The position numbers and the translations under genes were made by a program. The notes beneath the pieces were generated by a model that worked only from the letters and a program-made list of their open reading frames with translations, had not been told where the DNA came from and did not search any database. Below, in pieces: positions 58,201 through 64,000 of a DNA stretch of 64,000 bases. Position 1 is the stretch's first letter. Each line of letters starts with the position of its first letter. The DNA comes from Diploscapter coronatus (taxonomy: Eukaryota; Nematoda; Chromadorea; Rhabditida; Rhabditidae), in the NCBI GenBank assembly GCA_964036155.1, contig OZ038423.1, forward strand, positions 15,019,249 through 15,083,248. Reading direction: 5' to 3'.

Positions 58201-61200
58201 CTATTGAAACAACGAATTTTACGATTTCAGAAACGAACATTTATCGTTGATCATCCAACAACCACGTATTTATTCGAAGAACTAGAAGCCGAAACTCGCT
58301 ACAACATTTCTATCTCTGCTGGTACTGAACATGGATTCAGCGAGGAAATTTGGGCGGTTTATACGACTGATGTCTTCAACATTCCCATCATCATCAACAC
58401 GCCAAAGGTAAAGCTGTTTCTATCATTTCCACAAGTTATTCCATCAATTTTCCCAAACCAAATCCTGAGCATAGTAGCAAATGTCACATCTTTCGAATTC
58501 ATATCCGTTAACTATGCACCAGAATAATCTCGTAGTGAAGAAGAGGTTGCGAAAATAGAAAAAAGAAACACTCCGAAAAATCCCTTTGTTCAAGCAACGC
58601 GAATGTCATGAAAATTTGTTTCAAAACAATTCCATATCTATCTAACTTCTTTTATGTTGTAGATTGAATCTTCCTGATGTCAGTTTGTTCCCAAATAGGA
58701 TATTTTTCAGTTGACCGCCTATGGTTCTCATGCATTGGATGTAGAATGGGAAGTTATTGTCGATGCAAGACATCGTTTCGATGGATACATAATCGAAATC
58801 CGCACATTGGACTCTTCCACCTGGACTGAAGTTGGCGGAATCACTCCACACTTCTCCCACAAGAGTGTTTACTCGAAAAGAATCGATCAGCTTGAAGCCA
58901 ATACCGTCTACGTTGTTCGAGTCAAAGTCTACGATAAGAAGCTGCGAGTTGGAGCGCAGTCGCCTGAGATACAAGGCCGAACTGGCTGCGGTCCGCCTAC
59001 TCTACCACCTCAGAACGTCCGTCTAACGTGTCCATCGACCACTGAAGTTCGCGTCAGCTGGGAACCACCTCACCAGTCTTCGTGGAAGTGCTCAAATGTC
59101 AAATATCGTCTCGATTATGTCGAAGGGGAAGGTACATGGAAGACCATCGAGAAGGAGGGTCATACAGTTCAGCACATCTTCGAGTCCAAAGAAGACACTC
59201 AATGGATCGTTCGAATGAAAACGATCAACGAAGCTGGCTCGTCGAGCTGGAGTCAGGAAGAAACTATAACAACCTTGGTCACCATTAAATCAACAACAAC
59301 GACGACAACTTTGCCTACCCCCACCCCATATCATCCAATCATCTACACCACTACCACAACTGAAGGAACTCCTCCGAAAATTTGGCCTCCAGATGATCAT
59401 CTGAAGGAGAGAGTGGTCTATAAAGGTAAATTTAGTAGTGAAACTAAAAATGATCAAATTTTCCAGAATCTGGATGGCCCTGGTGGTGGCTGCTTCTTCT
59501 GCTCCTTCCATTGCTCTGTTGCATACCGCTATGCTGTTGGATTCCTTGGTTACTAGGAGGGTAGGCAAACATTGTGATAAAAGTGATTGTAAGAATTCAG
59601 AGGAACCAGAAGAACTAAAGAATCGGTAATCAGAGAGGTATGATAGGTTTTGAAATTGATCATGCAATGCAAATAATCTAGGAAAAGAGCTTGCTGCTTA
59701 AGGAAGAGAGGTTGCTTCGACAGCAGATTGACGAACGACTTGCCCTAGATAGAGGTACGAAAAAATCGTAATAATAATACTAATAATAATGTTTCTCATT
59801 ACGATGTAGAAAATTTATTCGAGAAACAAATTTGAAAAACGGACAAAATGAAATACTAATTTCATTATTTGGCTGTGGTTAATAAAGGATGAGCGACGGA
59901 TTGTGCAATGATGGAATGTTTTCTTGTAAATGACCTGACGAGGGAAACTATCAGTGTGTTATTCACCGAATCGGTTCATATTTTCAGATTAAGTCAATTC
60001 AGACCTGCTGATAACGGATATCAGTTTAAGAAGTGCCCTCCATTCGTTCTAATCCCAAGATTTGGCTTCAAAGTTTCCTCTTTCAAAACTTTGCTTTTGC
60101 AGTGGGTAATGACATTGTCAACGCTTACAATAATACACGCTAATTTTGCATTGCTAATGTTTGTAAAGTAAAGAAAAATGTAAACTCTGGTGCAAAATCC
60201 TGAAAATAGGATGAACGGAAGACACTTTTTAGCCTGATATCCATTATCAGCATGCCCGCATTGGTTTACCCTGCAAATATGTACCGATTCTGTGAGTAGC
60301 CCACTGATAGTTTTCCTTTGTGAGATACCTTGTCGAATTATTGAATGTTCCTCATATTTTAAATAGAAACACTGGGTTTCTTGACAAGAATCACCTCATT
60401 AGTTACAATGAAGTCCTGCAATTTGTGTAAATTCATTTCCAATTCTAAAAATATTATGAAGAAATTTCAATTTCAGCTCATATACAGTAACGAATAAAAG
60501 AATGCAGTAACTTGTGGAACTTCGAGTGCTTGGTTTTGACATTTGTGGTGATGATTCAATTCGAATGAAATTTTGCGAATATAAAGTGATTATCGAACAC
60601 TAAAATATTGCTTGTCCAGTTACAATTGGATTGGAGTATCACAAGCGTCAAAACCAGACACTCAAATTTTCATGAGCGGTCGGATACTTTTGTCCGCTAC
60701 TGTATAGACTGAGAGTATTTTGTGAGTCGTTGTAAAAGTTATAATAAATCCACTATCGTTTAGCCAAAGGCGAATTCGAACAAGCCTATATCAAGGGCTT
60801 CCAAGAGGCTCGAAGTATAGACGTCGCTGCGGCTAAGGTGGAAATGCACGAGAAGACTGACAGATTCCACGAAGGATACGTGAAAGGATTGCGGTATTAG
60901 ACGGCTTCAAACTCTTTCTGAACAGAAATGTGATTCTAGAGACGCTGGAATGACAGAAATGAGCATGTCGATGCATAATCTTGCCACGAAGACCCAGAAA
61001 GGGTATTCTGCCGGTTTCATGCAGGGATACAGAGTAAGAATTTCTAGAATTATAAAGAGCAGCTCTGAAAACGTTGCCTTGACAAGTTCTATCTCATTGA
61101 AAGAAGATTGAACGGTTTAACATCGAGAAATTGGCGCTAACAGAAATATTGATGATCAGGCATGAGGAGGGCGTGAACAGGATTCCTTCGTTCCCAACCC

Positions 61201-62842
61201 GTCCCAGATTTTTGACGATTTCCCTGTTCCCGTCCGTTCCTGTCTCAGAAAAATTCTGCTCATTCCTGTTTATTGATTTAGCGACATCAGACTATGAAAT
61301 CTAACCATAATCATTCAATGGTTGCAAATCTTTAGGACGGATCTTCTGGAGCATTCGGCGACAAAGTAACGGCGACAATGATGGAACGCCTGGATGAGCA
61401 GTATTTCGGCCAGGAGGAGTTCAAACAGGGATATGTGGCCGGATTCCGAGAGGCTGCATCAACCAGGACCCAAGAAAGACGGGTGAGATTGCTGCTTGAT
61501 TGAAATGCGATGACCATAAATTTGACTTAGGCCTTCGAAGAAACCCGCAGTATTCATCAATCGCTCACCGAGCTCTGTGAAAGACTGGCTATGATTGAGA
61601 AGAAGGAGGGTGGAGATAATATTCACTCGACCAAGATCTACCACGTCTGTGAGTTTTGAAAAGACTTATCATAATTGTCAGACAATTTCGATATTCAGAT
61701 AATCAAATGCCAGAAACGGAAGATTATTCTTCGACTGAAGAAGTCGAGAGACGAAGAACTTCGGAACATCGAAGAGCGGCTACAAGTGCAACCAGACAAC
61801 ATTATACGGTAGTCGAAGAAATCATTGAAGAACAATCAAGTTTCTATTTAGGCTGGTGATTACCTAGCTCGCAGCAGACGATCTTTGTCTGCGACTTCGT
61901 TGACCAGAGAGGGTTAGCAAAACCTTTGACTATCATATCTAATAGGCAACACACTTATTTGGTATTGACGAGGGAAGTGCATAGATAGGAAATCGAAAAT
62001 CTTGACGAAATTTTCCAAATAGGGGTTTTCGATAACGGGGACGACGATGATGAATTCAAAAAGTGCTGAATAGGAATCTGGAGGAAAGAAATTTTAAGCC
62101 GTTTTTCACTCGTATTTTGTATGAGAAATGAGCAATTCGCTATCGAAAATGTAAGCTAATTTTGCAAATTTGTGAATACAAGTGGAGAACTGACTATTTT
62201 CACTTACTTCCAGTTTCCAGGCTCCTATTTAGCACTTTTTGACTCATCATTGCAACCTCAGTTATTGACAATCCCTATTTGGAAAGTTTTGTCGAATTTG
62301 TGATTTCCGACTTGTTCACTTCCCTTATGAGATAGTAAATGAATCCAAGGGAAAAAGGCGTTTATTTAAAATTTATACCAAGTCCGAAAATTTTGAAGAC
62401 TCCAAACTGAAACGATTTTCGAAATCTCAGAATTTCCGTTTTTAATCATTTTGAATACGATATGATAATGTGAGATTGAAGATCATTTAAAAACACAATT
62501 CAAGAGATTCTTATCTTTAATTTATATATAATTTCATAATATAATATAGAGATATTTTCAGATATGGGAACAGCACAAGACAACCTAATGGAGAGAATAC
62601 GACGAGTCTCTGGTCAAGCCGCTGCAATTGGATCGGCGAGAATGGCCGCTGGAGCGCAAAGAACACTGGCTGAGCAGTACGGATTGACTGGAGCTACTGC
62701 TGGAGGACGTCGCTACAATTATCGAGCCAGTCGGTCAGACGTGGGCAGTCCGAGAAGCCCAAGGAGATATCCATCACAAACGCTACTCGATGGAATCAGA
62801 CCAGGGCCATCAGCAACTTATAATACTCCTATCATGAAATAG
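55244..62842 (+). CDS. Single-pass receptor with nine fibronectin III domains and repeated tail
   Basis: Sixteen exons in phase: 55244-55313, 55363-55476, 55531-55875, 56274-58183, 58231-58407, 58711-59425, 59467-59560, 59601-59637, 59682-59754, 60764-60893, 60940-61033, 61336-61482, 61531-61648, 61699-61808, 61852-61912 and 62562-62842, about 1,491 aa. A signal peptide (FVLALLVVHESA) and a short charged region lead into nine FN3 domains (residues about 62-1075), for example VRVSWEPP and LRVASSADTSLALQWE. A Thr/Pro-rich stalk and a Trp/Leu-rich membrane segment (WWWLLLLLLPLLCCIPLCC) follow, then basic residues. The 350-residue cytoplasmic tail carries four GYxxGF-type repeats and a Gly/Arg/Ser-rich end. 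FN3 receptors act in adhesion, guidance or signalling; no kinase or phosphatase domain is present. Intron 14 (43 bp) could be retained, which would end the protein at 61859. Confidence 0.88.
60130..60330 (+). repeat. Dispersed repeat, copy 2 (copy 1 at 8,135-8,330)
   Basis: Same orientation as copy 1. Lies in intron 9 of the FN3 receptor gene. Shared blocks include ATCAGCATGC, ACCCTGCAAATA and TGTGAGTA. Confidence 0.55.
60485..60704. mobile_element. Tc1-type MITE in the FN3 receptor intron 9
   Basis: 216 bp between TA dinucleotides, with ends CAGTAACGAATAAAAGAATG and CAGTAGCGGACAAAAGTATC (complement). The CAGTAGCG..CAAAAG end matches the MITE at 14,476-14,697, so they belong to one family. 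Confidence 0.7.
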
Positions 62843-62865
62843 TGCTCAATTCATATAATCTAAAC

Positions 62866-63290
62866 TCACAAGAGAAACTTTCGAATTGTGAGAGACTAGC
62901 CGCGTCCATATTTCATCCATTAGGGCAATTGAATATGCTCGTTCCTAATTTCAGGTTCAAGTTTGCTGAAGGGCATTCTGCAGGGCTACCGAATCATTCG
63001 AATTTTGTCTGTTTTCTTTGCTCAGAATCTCCTATTCAGGCGTTCAAGAACCTTTTTGTATCTCTTTGAGTGAAGTTTAAATTGCAAAATTTGAATACAT
63101 TACGAGAGACGCAACTCATTGCTTGATTCTGAAGCAAAGAAAACAGACAGAATTCGGATGATTCGGTAGCCCTGCAGAATGCCCTTCAGCAAATTTGAAC
63201 CTGATATTAGGAACGAGCATGCTTGATTATCTTAGTGGATGAAATATGGACGCGGTTAGTCTCTCACAATTCGAAAGCTTCCCTTGTCAG
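62866..63290. mobile_element. Palindromic element just after the FN3 receptor stop
   Basis: The arms are about 190 bp long and highly similar, sharing CTTTCGAATTGTGAGAGACT, CGCGTCCATATTTCATCC, GAAGGGCATTCTGCAGGGCT and GAATCATTCG. The left end begins 24 bp after the stop codon at 62842, so the element probably lies in the 3' UTR or provides its end. Confidence 0.7.
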
Positions 63291-64000
63291 ACCAAAAAGG
63301 GCTATCATCAGAAATTTCATGCTACCTACTCTTCATAATGTTCTCTTCACAATTGTATATCTCTAATCAGACATTTTCAAAATTTTTGCAGCGCTTAATG
63401 ATTTCATAACTATGATTGCTTCTGCGACTTACGCCCTCTATATTTTTGTCTGACGAAAGTGCTCCATAGGTCTGTTTAAACTGCCTTTATCAGTTCTTAT
63501 GCTTTCGAAAATCACCTGCATAATTTTCTTCTCGACATTTTTGACTTATGCCAACGGGTAAATACGAAACTGAATCTTTCATCAAATGGATTTGCTTGCT
63601 CATATAAATTTGTAAGAAAAATGAATAAATACTTTAATTCGGAAAGAATAATTTGATCAATTTTAGTATCAAGTCACTTGAGTAAGTTTAGTTCGCTAGT
63701 TAAAAATAGGAAGAACAAGGAAAATTATCGAAAAACTATTCAGTTTTGAATAGACTGATTACACTTTTCTAAAATATTTTTGCAAGTTCAATAGGATTAT
63801 AAGTCAGGCTTGCAGAATTGAATATTCATCGTCAATAGGTGGACTATAACAAGAATTGCAATTGTATGCGAAATTCGTTCATACGTGCAATTCTCGGGAT
63901 TAGGTCGGTTTTAGAATGAATGTATACTCATTACTTATTTTTGTACCCGATTATCGCAAATCGACTATTTTATAATGATATCTTCATGAAAACGTCATTT
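63291..64000. other. Right-edge intergenic sequence
   Basis: No exon recognised. Contains a half MITE (about 63,449-63,474) that matches the right arm of the element at 24,422-24,509. Confidence 0.4.

Noticed and set aside
56457..58240. Several frames in other phases and on the minus strand within the FN3 gene
   Set aside because: Shadows of the long FN3-coding exon, which shows repeated FN3 motifs in a single phase.
1..64000. Clustered biosynthetic, defence or CRISPR-type system
   Set aside because: The gene set is ordinary nematode receptors, channels and secreted proteins on both strands, with eukaryotic introns; no repeat-spacer array or operon-like enzyme cluster is present.

Overview
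The window looks like nuclear DNA of a rhabditid (Caenorhabditis-type) nematode. It is AT-rich. Introns end in TTTTCAG-like acceptors and many are only 40-60 bp. The recognisable families are nematode ones: serpentine chemoreceptors, Cys-loop receptor (lgc) paralogs, receptor L-domain (irld-type) proteins, an SXP/RAL-2 (DUF148) secreted protein and a neuropeptide GPCR. No bacterial operon, CRISPR array or rRNA gene was seen. Gene models were assembled by hand from open frames, splice signals and codon phase; no database search was possible.

Layout. 1-3,000 (+): scattered exons, including a clear thrombospondin type-1 repeat at 818-975. 3,278-6,219 (-): a five-exon gene for a secreted, Pro/Gln/Ala-rich protein with a short coiled coil and a Lys/Glu tail. 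8,448-16,552 (-): a tandem array of Cys-loop channel genes, two nearly complete copies plus a last-exon relic. 18,676-19,196 (-): an orphan V-ATPase proteolipid exon and an unidentified exon. 20,880-25,498 (-): an irld-type gene with two receptor L domains, bracketed by a 0.3-kb inverted duplication and adjoining a decayed mariner element. 27,536-30,872 (-): an orphan GPCR TM7 exon and a degraded or incompletely resolved chemoreceptor. 34,278-39,486 (+): two tandem srh-like chemoreceptors. 43,701-46,991 (+): an eight-exon NPY/RFamide-type GPCR. 51,222-52,432 (-): the SXP/RAL-2 gene. 55,244-62,842 (+): a 16-exon, about 1,491-aa single-pass receptor with nine fibronectin III domains and an unusual repeated cytoplasmic tail.

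The space between and inside genes is full of inverted-repeat DNA transposons: a mariner/maT-like relic, a non-autonomous hAT-like element with an 8-bp duplication, Tc1-like MITEs with TA flanks, several families with long terminal inverted repeats, and small palindromic MITEs. Several sit in introns. Two unrelated ones interrupt the same exon of the two channel paralogs.

Taken together this is a sensory and cell-surface gene neighbourhood (peptide receptor, chemoreceptors, ligand-gated channels, L-domain and FN3 surface proteins), with local duplication and heavy transposon traffic. I saw no single multi-gene system. The strongest undescribed protein feature is the set of GYxxGF repeats in the tail of the FN3 receptor. 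The most unusual genomic features are the parallel disruption of the channel paralogs and the inverted duplication around the irld gene.
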